Assembly: GCA_947441615.1 (NCBI GenBank)
Contig: CANEUH010000021.1
Coordinates: forward strand, 1-64,000
Direction: 5' to 3'
DNA from: Bacteriovoracaceae bacterium
GTDB taxonomy: Bacteria > Bdellovibrionota > Bacteriovoracia > Bacteriovoracales > Bacteriovoracaceae
Length of the DNA stretch: 64,000 nucleotides
Shown here: positions 26,978 to 36,241 of the stretch, in pieces
Layout of the letters: each line of letters begins with the position of its first letter
Numbering within the stretch: the stretch's first letter is position 1
Made by a program: the position numbers and the translations under genes
Notes under the pieces: generated by a model
Told to the model about the DNA's origin: nothing
Database searches by the model: none
What the model saw: the letters and a program-made list of their open reading frames with translations, nothing else

Positions 26978-27460
26978 TTGGAAAAAAAACGAGCTTTATA
27001 CGCAGGAACCTTCGACCCATTCACTAATGGCCATCTTGATATCGTTCAACGGGCGATAAAGATTTTTGATGAAATTATTGTTTTGGTTGCTGTCTCTCCA
27101 ACGAAAAAACCTTTTATGTCCTCAGAGCAGAGAGTGAATGTGTTGAAAAAACTTTTTGCTCACGAACCAAAAGTTAAAGTGGAGAGTTGGAGTGGACTCA
27201 TTGTGGAATATGCTCGGCAAAACAAAATAGGGTCTATCGTGAGAGGTCTCAGACCCACAGGTGACTTTGAAATTGAGTTTCAAATGGCATCGATGAATCG
27301 AAAAATTAATCCAGATTGCGACACTGTTTTTCTTATGACGAGCGAGAAGCTGTACTATATTTCAAGTTCACTGGTAAAAGAGGTTTATCAACACCAAGGA
27401 GATATTACTTCTTTTGTTCCGCCACTTGTTCATGAAGAAATGAAAAAAATTAAAGATTAG
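26978..27460 (+). CDS. coaD: Phosphopantetheine adenylyltransferase
   Basis: This enzyme performs the fourth step of coenzyme A synthesis, transferring AMP to 4'-phosphopantetheine. The 160-residue protein has the nucleotidyltransferase motif YAGTFDPFTNGHLDIVQRA, VSPTKKPFMSSEQRV, RGLRPTGDFEIEFQMASMNR and the ISSSLVKEVYQHQGDI motif. The start is a TTG with AAAGGA upstream. The nearby ATG (26972) is out of frame. It is downstream of rsmD and followed by an aminotransferase after 10 bases. Confidence 0.95.
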   Translation: MEKKRALYAGTFDPFTNGHLDIVQRAIKIFDEIIVLVAVSPTKKPFMSSEQRVNVLKKLFAHEPKVKVESWSGLIVEYARQNKIGSIVRGLRPTGDFEIEFQMASMNRKINPDCDTVFLMTSEKLYYISSSLVKEVYQHQGDITSFVPPLVHEEMKKIKD

Positions 27461-27470
27461 GAAATTGACC

Positions 27471-28685
27471 ATGTTATTAAGTTCAAGAGTCAAAGGTATT
27501 CATGACAGTATAACCATGAAGCTAAATGAAAAAGCGATCCTTCTCACAGAAGAGGGGAAGGTCATTTATAATTTATCTGGTGGTCAGCTCCCAATAAAAC
27601 CACCGAGTGAATTTATTGATAAAATTCATCATGAATTAAATTTTTTAAAAAGTTACCAATATTCCCCGTCGGCAGGTTTTCCTGCTCTTCGAAAAAAAGT
27701 ATTAAAACATTTCATTTCAACGAGAAGAATGCCTGAAGAGCTCTTTGAAATTGAATGGGATGTCATTATGAGTAATGGCTCAAAACATTCGCTATATAAC
27801 GCACTTGGAGCACTCATCGATCCAGGAGACGAAGTGATTTTGCTTGCCCCATACTGGGTTTCTTATCCAGAAATGATTAAGTTTTGGGGAGGAATTCCTA
27901 CTGTCGTTAAATCAAATGTCTTCGATGCTTTTGTTCCAGCGATTGAAGATATTCGTAAATTAATGACTCCCAGAACGAAGGCGATAATAGTAAATAGTCC
28001 CAATAATCCGTCTGGAGTTCATTATTCAGAAAGCTGGATGAGAGAGTTTGCTGGATTTTTGCGCGATTATCCAGATCTCGTTGTTATTTCGGATGAAGTT
28101 TATTCAGATATTACTTACTTTGATCCAAAGCCGAGTTATTTTTATCAGCTTGATCACTCTCTAATGAAAAGAACGATTGTGGTTCAGGCAATTTCAAAAA
28201 CTCTAGCGGCTACAGGACTTAGGCTTGGATGGGTCATCGCCCCTTCAAATATGGTATCTGCGATGGGAAGGATTCAGGGACAAACAACCTCTGGACCCAA
28301 TTCACTCGTTCAAAGGGCACTTTTAGATTTTGATTTTCACTATCTTGAGAGTTTTTTGACTCCGGTAAAAAACCATATTCGTCAAAATGCAGCGACTCTA
28401 AGAGAGAAATTTAGAGAAGCAAACCTCGGGCATTGCTGGTATCAAAGTTCCTCAGCTTTTTACTTTATGATCGATTTTTCTCGTACCCCGATGTTTAAAA
28501 GATTCGAACCCGATGGAGACCACTCTTATACGATTACAGATGAACTCCTTGAAAATGAAGGGATTACAGTCGTACCAGGTAGTGATTTTGGAATTCCCAA
28601 CTCTGCAAGGATCGCTCTTGTGATTGAAGAGGTTCCCTTTCAAGAGGCCATGAGTAAGATTGTCAGGTATTTGAACAAAGCCTAG
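27471..28685 (+). CDS. Class I/II PLP-dependent aminotransferase (aspartate aminotransferase-like)
   Basis: The 404-residue enzyme belongs to fold-type I transaminases. Motifs include LSGGQLPIKPP, YSPSAGFPALRKKVL, the substrate-binding APYWVSYPEMI, NSPNNPSGV, ISDEVYSDI, and the PLP-lysine region QAISKTLAATGLRLGW. This pattern is that of the aspartate/aromatic aminotransferase Ib group, but the donor and acceptor cannot be fixed. The ATG at 27471 with AGGAAA upstream is preferred over the TTG two codons earlier. It sits in the rsmD-coaD operon. Confidence 0.9.
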   Translation: MLLSSRVKGIHDSITMKLNEKAILLTEEGKVIYNLSGGQLPIKPPSEFIDKIHHELNFLKSYQYSPSAGFPALRKKVLKHFISTRRMPEELFEIEWDVIMSNGSKHSLYNALGALIDPGDEVILLAPYWVSYPEMIKFWGGIPTVVKSNVFDAFVPAIEDIRKLMTPRTKAIIVNSPNNPSGVHYSESWMREFAGFLRDYPDLVVISDEVYSDITYFDPKPSYFYQLDHSLMKRTIVVQAISKTLAATGLRLGWVIAPSNMVSAMGRIQGQTTSGPNSLVQRALLDFDFHYLESFLTPVKNHIRQNAATLREKFREANLGHCWYQSSSAFYFMIDFSRTPMFKRFEPDGDHSYTITDELLENEGITVVPGSDFGIPNSARIALVIEEVPFQEAMSKIVRYLNKA

Positions 28686-28756
28686 AATAAGGGCAGAAAT
28701 CTCCTCTTATTTAGTGCCTTCACTCTCTGAATTATAATGAAAGAGAGGGGACGAAC

Positions 28757-29698
28757 TTGAAAAACGTACTCATTTTATTTCTTATTCTTTTTTCTTATAG
28801 CTGCGCCAAGAGTCCCGTTGAGGAATCTTCTGATGCAATAGATGTTGCTCTGACATATTTATCCCACGAAAAATGTGATGATGCTCTTGATGTGCTTCTT
28901 GAATTAGGAAATCAACCCACTAATGGAATTTATCTTCAAGTGCTGGCCAGTGCTTATGCCTGTAAGGCGGGATTTAATGAGTTAGCATTTATAGCAAACG
29001 ACCTCACAACTTTAGATGCGACATCAACCGAAACAATTATGACTTCACTGGTGAAGTTTAGTTTATCTTCAGAAAGTTCAGCTGATTCTGATGATTACAC
29101 TAATTTGAGATCAGGAATAAATGTTATCCTTGGATCCACTACGGGATCTCCGAGTCAAACCTCTAGAACAACAACATTTGGATCGAGAAAAGCCGGGGAT
29201 ATGGGAATACAGGCGCTGATTCTAAATCTCGTGAATCTCGGAAAATTTCTCAATTACTACGGAAACGTAAATGCTTCTGGTGCCAAGGGCCTCGGAACGA
29301 ATACAAATTCTTGTTTCATAAATTATTCGGACGCACGTGCGACTTCACAAATTGGTGCTGGATTTGGTGGTGTTTGTAATTCGAATAATGATGGTCATCC
29401 TAATCTTGATAAATCCACCGCCGCGGGAAAACGTCGAATGTGTGAGGGGCTAGTTCTTCTTACGAATGTGATTGATATTTTAGATAATCTAGATCTTTCA
29501 ACGAGCTCGGATTTAGATATCCTTGAGGACCTGGCGACTCAAGTGAAAACGTTTCTAACTGCTGCAACAGCAGCTGGTCTTGGAACTTTAGTGACGATGA
29601 CTTCTCAATCAACCTGCGAAACGGCGATGAGCACTGCTTCGAATTTAAATGATTTAGAATTTTTTTATTCTATCGTTTTTGAGAAAGGTCTTCAATGA
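28757..29698 (+). CDS. Hypothetical lipoprotein paired with an outer-membrane barrel
   Basis: The 313-residue protein has a lipoprotein signal (LILFSYSCAKS). The early part (SHEKCDDALDVLLELGNQ) looks like a helical-repeat unit. A Ser/Thr-rich middle and several Cys follow, with a helical C terminus. It starts with TTG behind GAGAGGGGA. Its stop overlaps the start of the next gene, a PorV/TraF-like barrel, in ATGA, suggesting that the two work as an outer-membrane pair. Function unknown. Confidence 0.7.
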   Translation: MKNVLILFLILFSYSCAKSPVEESSDAIDVALTYLSHEKCDDALDVLLELGNQPTNGIYLQVLASAYACKAGFNELAFIANDLTTLDATSTETIMTSLVKFSLSSESSADSDDYTNLRSGINVILGSTTGSPSQTSRTTTFGSRKAGDMGIQALILNLVNLGKFLNYYGNVNASGAKGLGTNTNSCFINYSDARATSQIGAGFGGVCNSNNDGHPNLDKSTAAGKRRMCEGLVLLTNVIDILDNLDLSTSSDLDILEDLATQVKTFLTAATAAGLGTLVTMTSQSTCETAMSTASNLNDLEFFYSIVFEKGLQ

Positions 29699-30813
29699 AG
29701 TGGAGAATCATTATTTCTTTACTTTGTTTTTCTGGCGTGGCCTTTGCTTTTGAATATCCCTACACATTTAGGTCTCCAGAAGGACTTTTAATGGGGGACG
29801 CCTATACGGCCGTGAACTCAGATGCTTTTACTTTATTTTATAATCCAGCTTCCCTTGCTCGTCATAAGAGTGACTTTACTTTAAATCCCCTTAACCCGCA
29901 GTTCGGCGGGACTAATATCATGGCGGATATGGACCGGTTTACCGATCTTCCTTCCGAAGCATCGGCTTTAGGTGATGTCTTGATGGATTATCCAGTGAAT
30001 TTTTCTGCTGGAATTTCTCCTGGATTTAAACTCTTCAACTTTGGCGTGAGTTTTATTGCTTCAGAAAGCTATAACTTACTTCTTAGAAACCAGGCCCACC
30101 CAATGCTGGACCTGGACCTTCGGTCAGATAAAGGAATTTTAATTGGACTTGGAATTCCTCTAGGCCCAAATCGAATTAATCGCAAATCTCAAATGGGCTC
30201 TCAGACCTCTTTAGGTATTGGCGCCAAATACTTGGAGCGAACGGGAGTGAGGGATACGCTCGCCTTGGCCGGTCCGACGGTACTTGGTGGAATTGGGCAG
30301 GGGGAACTTGATCAAATCATTCAGACTTTGGGAAAGGTTAAGGGAATAGGTTATGGATTTGATGCTGGGATTGAACATATTTCAAGGCAGGGAAGCACCC
30401 AGTATGTGATTGGATTATCTGCTTTGGATATTACGGGAACGGATTTTACCGAGGAAAGCCATCCGGATAATTTACAAGTCGCAGATATTCGAGATCAATT
30501 AAATCTTGGTCTCGCAGCTGGACAAGACTTTAAGTACTTTCATTATATTTTTTCTGCCGATGTTAGAGGCTTAAATGAGCAAATGGACTTTGGAAAGCGT
30601 CTAAGATTTGGCGGTCAGGTGGGGATTCCAGGGCTAAAAGTGATGGGTGGACTTAATAGTGGGTATTACAGCTATGGGGCCACGGTAGATCTCGCTTTCA
30701 TGAAATTGACAGCTGGGTTTTACGGGGTTGAACTAGGAACTAACTATAAACAGACCCAAAGTAATCGATTTGTTATCTACTTGTCCTTATTTGACTTTTC
30801 ATTCGATGCCTAA
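29695..30813 (+). CDS. Outer-membrane beta-barrel protein (UPF0164/PorV-like)
   Basis: The 372-residue protein has a cleavable signal (SGVAFAFEYPY). It then has the motif LMGDAYTAVNSDAFTLFYNPASLA, shared by UPF0164, PorV and TraF-like outer-membrane proteins. Alternating amphipathic strands follow, and it ends in aromatic residues (YLSLFDFSFDA). It is probably an FadL-superfamily-like barrel. It is translationally coupled to the upstream lipoprotein. The cargo or partner is unknown. Confidence 0.75.
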   Translation: MKWRIIISLLCFSGVAFAFEYPYTFRSPEGLLMGDAYTAVNSDAFTLFYNPASLARHKSDFTLNPLNPQFGGTNIMADMDRFTDLPSEASALGDVLMDYPVNFSAGISPGFKLFNFGVSFIASESYNLLLRNQAHPMLDLDLRSDKGILIGLGIPLGPNRINRKSQMGSQTSLGIGAKYLERTGVRDTLALAGPTVLGGIGQGELDQIIQTLGKVKGIGYGFDAGIEHISRQGSTQYVIGLSALDITGTDFTEESHPDNLQVADIRDQLNLGLAAGQDFKYFHYIFSADVRGLNEQMDFGKRLRFGGQVGIPGLKVMGGLNSGYYSYGATVDLAFMKLTAGFYGVELGTNYKQTQSNRFVIYLSLFDFSFDA

Positions 30814-30861
30814 TTTTCTATCCTAAATTCAGCACACACCACCACGGATTGGAGGACTATT

Positions 30862-32181
30862 TTGAATAAAACGTTCATTCTGGACACCAACGTTCTTTTA
30901 TTAGATCCCTTGGCCATAAATAAATTTGGTCCAAACAACAAAGTCTTTGTTCCCTTAACAGTTATTGAAGAACTCGACAGATTCAAGAAAGATCAAAACG
31001 AAAATGGCCGTAACGCTCGTTACTTTTCGCGCTTGATTGATGGATTCCGTTCAGAGGGTTCTCTGTTTAAAGGAATCAAGCTTGAGCATGGTGGCACTCT
31101 TCAAGTCAGTGTTACCAAGGAATACAGTGGAAATGCTGGAGCTGGGCTCAAGCTGGATTTGAATGATAATATCATTCTTGCCTCTGCTCTTAATCTTAAG
31201 GAAGCTGGCGAGAACGTCACATTAATTACTAAGGACATTAATCTTAGAATTAAATCGGATGCTGTTAATATTCATGCCGAAGATTATGAGACGACGGATG
31301 TTACAGTTGATGAACTCTACTCTGGTCAAAGGAATGTTCCTTTTGAGTTAGAAAGAATCGAAGAATTTGAAAAAGAAAGGTTCCTGCGTTTAGCTCCAAA
31401 CGAAATACCGGGAATTTATCCAAATGAATACCTTATCCTCGTGGATAAGAATAATCCATTTAAGAAAGTTCTTGGCCGCTTTCATGCTAAGAAGGGTGGA
31501 ATTGTTCCTTTAATTAAGCCTAAAGAAGGTGTTTGGGGAATTCATCCAAAAAACATTGAACAGCAGTTTGCTCTAGATGCTCTTTTAAATAATGAAATCA
31601 ATCTTGTTTCATTGGTCGGGAAGGCCGGTACAGGTAAAACACTCTTAGCGATTGCTGCTGGTCTAGAGTGTGCTATTACGAAACAAAACTATTCACGCGT
31701 ACTTGTTTCAAGACCCATTGTTCCTATGGGAAGGGATCTTGGTTTCTTACCAGGTGATATTAACGAAAAGCTTGGTCCGTGGATGCAGCCGATCTTTGAT
31801 AATATTGATTTTCTCTTTGGGAATCAGCGCGCACGGAATGAAATGACAACTTGGGATGAGCTCATTAACCAGGGTCTTCTTCATGTTGAACCACTGACTT
31901 ATATCAGAGGTCGCTCTCTTCCTCAGCAGTTTATGATCGTAGATGAATCTCAAAACCTCACTCCGCACGAAATTAAAACAATTATTACTCGTGCTGGTGA
32001 AGGGACTAAAATCGTTCTCACTGGAGATTCTGAGCAGATCGATAACCCTTACCTCGATTCATTGAACAACGGGCTCGTTTATACGATTGATAAGCTTAAG
32101 GGTGAGGAGATTGTGGCGCACGTGAAATTACAAGTAGGTGAGCGCTCACCTTTATCAGAGATTGCTTCGAAATTATTATGA
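30862..32181 (+). CDS. PIN-PhoH fusion ATPase (PhoH2/YlaK-like)
   Basis: The 439-residue protein joins an N-terminal PIN ribonuclease domain to a PhoH ATPase domain. The PIN part has FILDTNVLL and VPLTVIEELDRFK, later acidic residues in LDLNDNIILA, and LITKDINLRIK. The PhoH part starts near residue 225, with Walker A VGKAGTGKTLLA, MIVDESQNLTPHEIKTIITRAG, and GDSEQIDNPYLD. This PhoH2 architecture is reported to act as an RNA helicase/ribonuclease. The start is TTG with GGAGG. It overlaps the PilZ gene in ATGA. Confidence 0.92.
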   Translation: MNKTFILDTNVLLLDPLAINKFGPNNKVFVPLTVIEELDRFKKDQNENGRNARYFSRLIDGFRSEGSLFKGIKLEHGGTLQVSVTKEYSGNAGAGLKLDLNDNIILASALNLKEAGENVTLITKDINLRIKSDAVNIHAEDYETTDVTVDELYSGQRNVPFELERIEEFEKERFLRLAPNEIPGIYPNEYLILVDKNNPFKKVLGRFHAKKGGIVPLIKPKEGVWGIHPKNIEQQFALDALLNNEINLVSLVGKAGTGKTLLAIAAGLECAITKQNYSRVLVSRPIVPMGRDLGFLPGDINEKLGPWMQPIFDNIDFLFGNQRARNEMTTWDELINQGLLHVEPLTYIRGRSLPQQFMIVDESQNLTPHEIKTIITRAGEGTKIVLTGDSEQIDNPYLDSLNNGLVYTIDKLKGEEIVAHVKLQVGERSPLSEIASKLL

Positions 32182-32747
32182 TAAAAAAAAGTTATCAGCG
32201 TAGACATTTGAGGGCGCCCTATAGGGAGAGCTTTCTCTACGCTGATGACCAATTTGTACTCAAGGCAAAAGCGCTTAATTTATCTGAAGGTGGACTCTTA
32301 GTTGATGAGTTACCTAGTTTCCCATCTAATGATCAAGTGCCTCTTCTTTTGTCCATCCCTCAACTTCCATCTCTAAAAAATTTTAACCTTTTAAAAATGC
32401 AGACTTTCTCCAAGGAGTTATTTCCGAGGCACATTATAAGGGTCAAAGCGAAATTAGCGAGAAGAGATCAACTTTCGCAAAATTTAGATAATCTGTTCAA
32501 ATCAAAATTTGGACTTGAATTCACTAGAATAAATTCGATTGATCAAAAATATATTGAAGAGTATGTAGCAACTTGCTCTGCGAATCTGGTTTATCTTCAG
32601 ACTCTTATTGATTCATTTAATACAGATGAAGAAACAAAAATGAGAGTCAGAACTCTGGCAAAAATTTTGGGTTATGAGAATTTGGATAAAATTTCTCAGC
32701 TTAGATCTCTCGTGAGCTCAGACTATAAAAGTCTTCAGTGGTTATAG
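32178..32747 (+). CDS. PilZ domain protein (c-di-GMP binding)
   Basis: The 189-residue protein begins with the RxxxR element (YQRRHLRAPY) and contains the second PilZ motif ALNLSEGGLLV (N-x-S-x-x-G), spaced as expected for c-di-GMP binding. The C-terminal 70 residues are helical with no recognised domain. It overlaps the PIN-PhoH gene in ATGA and converges with a lipoprotein gene (stops overlapping by six bases). A role in c-di-GMP-controlled behaviour is inferred. Confidence 0.8.
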   Translation: MIKKSYQRRHLRAPYRESFLYADDQFVLKAKALNLSEGGLLVDELPSFPSNDQVPLLLSIPQLPSLKNFNLLKMQTFSKELFPRHIIRVKAKLARRDQLSQNLDNLFKSKFGLEFTRINSIDQKYIEEYVATCSANLVYLQTLIDSFNTDEETKMRVRTLAKILGYENLDKISQLRSLVSSDYKSLQWL

Positions 32748-33287
32748 GTCATATTCAAGGTCAAGCCTAAGAATCCCACATTTCTCTGGAATAGGAAGTT
32801 CAGCGAATTGTTTTGGTTTGAATTTTACAATTCGACATTCTTTCTTCTTATATTTGGATGGTTTCAAATTGATTAGATCCTGATCCTTCTCATCCTCAGT
32901 TCCGTAATTGCAATCAACAATGACTCTCATCAGATAATCATCACTTGTTTTATTTTTTAAATCAATTTCAAATCTTTCAAAATAGTAAGACCAGTACCCA
33001 ACAAAATTTGGGACTTTAAAATATCTTGTTTCAAGAACATTAGGTATAAAACGAATTTCTTCAGCATTGATTTGTAAATTGTCTTTTAAATACTTAAGAC
33101 CATCATTGTTACCATAAACACAAAGAGCTTCCTTTGAAGTCAGTTCCAAGAATGAAGTTTGATCAAGGTTGGAGATTGATTTAAATGTTTCATCGAGGAC
33201 GAATGCTGGATTTTTTTCAAATCCAAAACGATAGGGATCGCAAGAAACAAAGACGAGGAGCATGGAAATAATAACAAAAAACTTCAT
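32742..33287 (-). CDS. Hypothetical lipoprotein
   Basis: The 181-residue protein has a lipoprotein signal (SMLLVFVSCDPYRFGFEKN) and a domain with three further Cys (EALCVYG, VIVDCNYG, KKECRIV). No family is recognised. The ATG at 33287 has GGAG eight bases upstream and is preferred over the TTG at 33302. It is convergent with the PilZ gene. The mature protein would sit on a membrane facing the periplasm. Confidence 0.7.
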   Translation of the reverse strand: MKFFVIISMLLVFVSCDPYRFGFEKNPAFVLDETFKSISNLDQTSFLELTSKEALCVYGNNDGLKYLKDNLQINAEEIRFIPNVLETRYFKVPNFVGYWSYYFERFEIDLKNKTSDDYLMRVIVDCNYGTEDEKDQDLINLKPSKYKKKECRIVKFKPKQFAELPIPEKCGILRLDLEYDL

Positions 33288-33475
33288 GAATCGATTCTCC
33301 AATCAAAGATTGAGAAGATTATGAACTCATTTTGATTTTATCGTTCAACCTTTGAAAAGATTACACATGAGTGTTTTAAAGTCCTTCAGGGAAAATTTAG
33401 ACTAATGAAATTGCCAACATACCTGACCCTTATTATGATCGGCCGGTGTTTGGGACTACCAGAGAAAGAAAGACC

Positions 33476-33793
33476 ATGAGATTACCAAAAGAATTAAAAT
33501 TCAGATACTTAACTCGCCGTTTAGAGGAAGTTCACCTCCTTGAGAGCTCTTTGAACGAAGGTGATTTTACTGTGGCCGAAAGAGTTGGGCACCAATTAAA
33601 AGGGAATGCTGTGACTTTTGAGGTTCCACAAATTGCCTACATTGGACACGAAATGGAGCGGGCGGCCCAAAAGAAAGATACTGAAAAATTAAAAGCATTA
33701 ATTAAGAAATTACAATCAAGTCTTGAATCCGTTCGAGGTCATTGGCTTGGAAGTGAAACACCCAAAGAAGATTTTAACGATCTACGAACCTAA
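33476..33793 (+). CDS. Hpt (histidine phosphotransfer) domain protein
   Basis: The 105-residue protein is a single Hpt domain. The phospho-accepting His is in VAERVGHQLKGNAVTFEVPQ (the HxxKG motif), embedded in a four-helix pattern. It would relay phosphate between receivers. A hybrid kinase with two receivers is encoded 290 bases downstream, a plausible partner. The GTG at 33446 used in the track would add 10 residues. The ATG at 33476 is preferred, though neither has a strong ribosome binding site. Confidence 0.8.
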   Translation: MRLPKELKFRYLTRRLEEVHLLESSLNEGDFTVAERVGHQLKGNAVTFEVPQIAYIGHEMERAAQKKDTEKLKALIKKLQSSLESVRGHWLGSETPKEDFNDLRT

Positions 33794-33896
33794 GATCTCT
33801 GCATTCATAACAATAGTAATTAATAAATAAAGCTCCCTAGACTCTGAAGCTTCTTTAGTCTTCTGGGGTTGGGTCTAGCTCTTTGGAGAAAGTCCT

Positions 33897-34043
33897 ATGA
33901 TGAAAATTCGTTGTCATAAAAAAAAGTTAGGAAATTTAAAAACAAAAAAAGGGATTATCAAAGATTCATTAAAATATTTTTTAGGCGAGGGTTTGTTGAG
34001 AGATAAAAGTCAATCGCTTCACATCAATCAATCAATCAATTAA
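33897..34043 (+). CDS. Small basic hypothetical ORF
   Basis: An ORF too short for the track: 48 residues, starting ATGATG at 33897 behind GGAGAAA at good spacing, ending TAA at 34041. The product is strongly basic (KKKLGNLKTKKGIIKDSLKYFLG) and ends in a stretch encoded by a tandem ATCA repeat (HINQSIN). It lies between the Hpt and hybrid-kinase genes. It could be a small basic protein or a leader of the kinase transcript. Support is the ribosome binding site and open frame only. Confidence 0.4.
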   Translation: MMKIRCHKKKLGNLKTKKGIIKDSLKYFLGEGLLRDKSQSLHINQSIN

Positions 34044-34083
34044 ACTTAAAGAGATGGTCAAATCGTTTAATTAAAAAGGATTT

Positions 34084-35616
34084 ATGTACCCTCAAGAAAT
34101 CAGGCTTAAAACGCTCATTTTATTTGATTCCAAGAATGAATTTGATTCATTAGTGAAGCATTTGTCAGATGAAAGTACCATAGTCTTTTTTCATCACGTT
34201 CAGAACCTAGAAGACCTCGTTTTTGAATTAAAAAAAAAATGGGATCTTATTATCTCGGATTATTTTTTTTCTCATAATAAGGCCCATGATATTTTAAAAA
34301 TGATCCAAAAATCACACCCAGAAATACCTTTCGTTCTTGTCTCGGATGGAGTGGGAGAAGAGGTTACCGCCGATTTGATGAAAGCTGGAGTTGAAGATGT
34401 TGTGATTAAGTCTAGATTAGACAGATTAAGTGCTGTCTTCAGAAGGATTAATCGAGAGCATGTTACAAAAATTCAGGAGTTTAAGGCCCAAAAGATGGCC
34501 AATCAAGCCTTGGCGTCTCGGGAGCAAATGCTAGCAATCGTCTCCCATGATATCAAAAATCCCATTAGCGCAATTCAGCTAGAGGCACAAATGCTTCTGA
34601 GGGCTTCAGGTCGTTGTCCCAAATCTGCGCTTACTGAAGAAGTTAAGATTCAGGCCAACAGGATACTCAAAACGACCGAGCGAATGAAGCTTCTGATTTC
34701 TGACCTCTTAGATAAAAGTAAATCAATAAACGGACTATCAGATATAAATAAGGATAGATTAAACGTTTTAAAATTGATCCATGATGTCCTGGACGGATTA
34801 AAACCATTAATTGAACAAAAAAATATATTTGTGTTTATCTCCATCCCTGATGAGTGCACTATCGAAGTCGATAGAAATAAAATGTTTCAAGTCTTTTCAA
34901 ATCTTATTAATAATTCGATCAAATTTACTCCAGAAGGAGGCATGATTCAGATTTCACTTGAAGATCATGATTTTTTTTATATTTTTATTGTGCAGGATAC
35001 TGGTGCAGGTTTAAATGAAAACGAAATTTTAAATGTTTTTGAAAAATATTGGACAGGAGTTAGTGGAGAATCGAATGGAACAGGGTTGGGGTTGTTTATT
35101 TGTAAAACAATCATTGAAGCTCATGGTGGTAAAATAAATGTTGAAAATGTTCCTCAAGGAGGGGCCAAATTTTATTTCTCTATTCCTAAAGAATCTTGGA
35201 ACGAAAAAGAGTCAAAGTTTGAGATTCATCACCACGTATCTAATCATCGTAAGCTCATCTACGTCATCGATGATGACGAAGACCTAAGAGAGGTTATTTG
35301 CTGGGCACTAACTAAAGAGGGGTATTCTGTTTCTCCTTTCTGTTCCCCTAGAAAAGCTCTCGAAGAATTAAATGATAATAAACGCCTTCCGGAGCTTATC
35401 ATCCTTGATTTTCATATGGCCGAAATCAATGGTGATGAATTTGTGCTTGAAAAACAAAATTTAAAGCATGCTGAGCAATGCCCCATTATAATGATGTCGG
35501 CCTCACCAAAAGATATAGAAGACTCAATTTCATTAGGCTCTATTCAGCAAGTCATAACCAAGCCCATAGACTTGGAAGGACTCCTCGATGCTGTTAAGAC
35601 CTTTGTCAATCATTAG
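34084..35616 (+). CDS. Hybrid histidine kinase: receiver-HisKA-HATPase-receiver
   Basis: The 510-residue soluble protein has a receiver-like N domain (residues 8-125, WDLIISDYFFS with its Asp). A HisKA helix pair carries the phosphorylated His (MLAIVSHDIKNPISAI, near residue 156). The HATPase_c domain has FSNLINNSIKFTPEGG (N box), VQDTGAGL and GTGLGLFICK. A C-terminal receiver follows (LIYVIDDDEDLRE, ELIILDFHMAE, ending ITKPIDLEGLLDAV). No membrane segments are present. AAGGA precedes the ATG. The orphan Hpt gene upstream may complete a phosphorelay. Confidence 0.9.
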   Translation: MYPQEIRLKTLILFDSKNEFDSLVKHLSDESTIVFFHHVQNLEDLVFELKKKWDLIISDYFFSHNKAHDILKMIQKSHPEIPFVLVSDGVGEEVTADLMKAGVEDVVIKSRLDRLSAVFRRINREHVTKIQEFKAQKMANQALASREQMLAIVSHDIKNPISAIQLEAQMLLRASGRCPKSALTEEVKIQANRILKTTERMKLLISDLLDKSKSINGLSDINKDRLNVLKLIHDVLDGLKPLIEQKNIFVFISIPDECTIEVDRNKMFQVFSNLINNSIKFTPEGGMIQISLEDHDFFYIFIVQDTGAGLNENEILNVFEKYWTGVSGESNGTGLGLFICKTIIEAHGGKINVENVPQGGAKFYFSIPKESWNEKESKFEIHHHVSNHRKLIYVIDDDEDLREVICWALTKEGYSVSPFCSPRKALEELNDNKRLPELIILDFHMAEINGDEFVLEKQNLKHAEQCPIIMMSASPKDIEDSISLGSIQQVITKPIDLEGLLDAVKTFVNH

Positions 35617-36128
35617 TGACTTCTTGCCTCGGGGGCCATGGATCTAAGCATCCAAGCATTCTTTTCATGCCTTTCCATTCTAGAAACAATAATCCCTAAG
35701 CTCACATCGTCTTCTGCCTCATCGCATAGGTGAATATTTGTTCTTGCTGTGACTAATAAGGCTTCATTTCCTACAATTAAATTATGGATCATCTCATCTG
35801 CGTTAGGGACAGCATTTTCTTCTTTAATTGATGTGAGTTTTGAAAAAGCAGTCAGGGATCCTGGAGCATATTCCCCTAGGGCCCTCATTCTTTCTGCAAT
35901 CGTGTCGATGGCTTCTGCGAGGTCTAAATACTGTTCTTCAAAAAGAGAGTGCAGTGGTCGAAACATTTTTCCTGTTACGTTCCAGTGATAATTCTGTGTT
36001 TTTAAATAGAGAAGATAACTGTCCGCCAGAAGTTTTGCTAATCCTTGGCAAACTTGTTTTCTCATTGTTTCTTCAATCCCTATGTTAATTGGATGCTGAA
36101 CAAGATGAGTTTCGATTTTATTGGCCAT
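35613..36128 (-). CDS. dps: Dps-family ferritin-like DNA-protection protein
   Basis: Dps dodecamers oxidise and store iron and protect DNA in stress and stationary phase. The 171-residue protein contains the ferroxidase signature TQNYHWNVTGKMFRPLHSLFEEQYLDLAEAIDTIAERMRALG and the later helix SRMERHEKNAWMLR, matching the family in order and length. GGGGG precedes the ATG. It converges with the hybrid-kinase gene (stops overlap by four bases). Confidence 0.9.
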   Translation of the reverse strand: MANKIETHLVQHPINIGIEETMRKQVCQGLAKLLADSYLLYLKTQNYHWNVTGKMFRPLHSLFEEQYLDLAEAIDTIAERMRALGEYAPGSLTAFSKLTSIKEENAVPNADEMIHNLIVGNEALLVTARTNIHLCDEAEDDVSLGIIVSRMERHEKNAWMLRSMAPEARSH

Positions 36129-36202
36129 TTTTCCCCCTTAGTTTCAAAACTATTAGGGTTAGAAGCAAATGAGTGGCCACAAGATTTGATTAATTTTGTT
36201 TG

Positions 36203-36241
36203 AAAGCCAAGGGGGACTAAAGTTTTTAAGTCCCCTGCTTT
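36203..36241 (-). terminator. Hairpin terminator-like structure
   Basis: GGGGACT (36212-36218) pairs with AGTCCCC (36229-36235), extended outward by AAAGC/GCTTT. It directly follows the stop of the 88-residue gene read on the minus strand. The T run is weak, so confidence is moderate. Confidence 0.55.

Noticed and set aside
34020-34041. Tandem ATCA repeats considered as a CRISPR-like or iteron array
   Set aside because: Only about four 4-base units with no spacers; it is a simple microsatellite.
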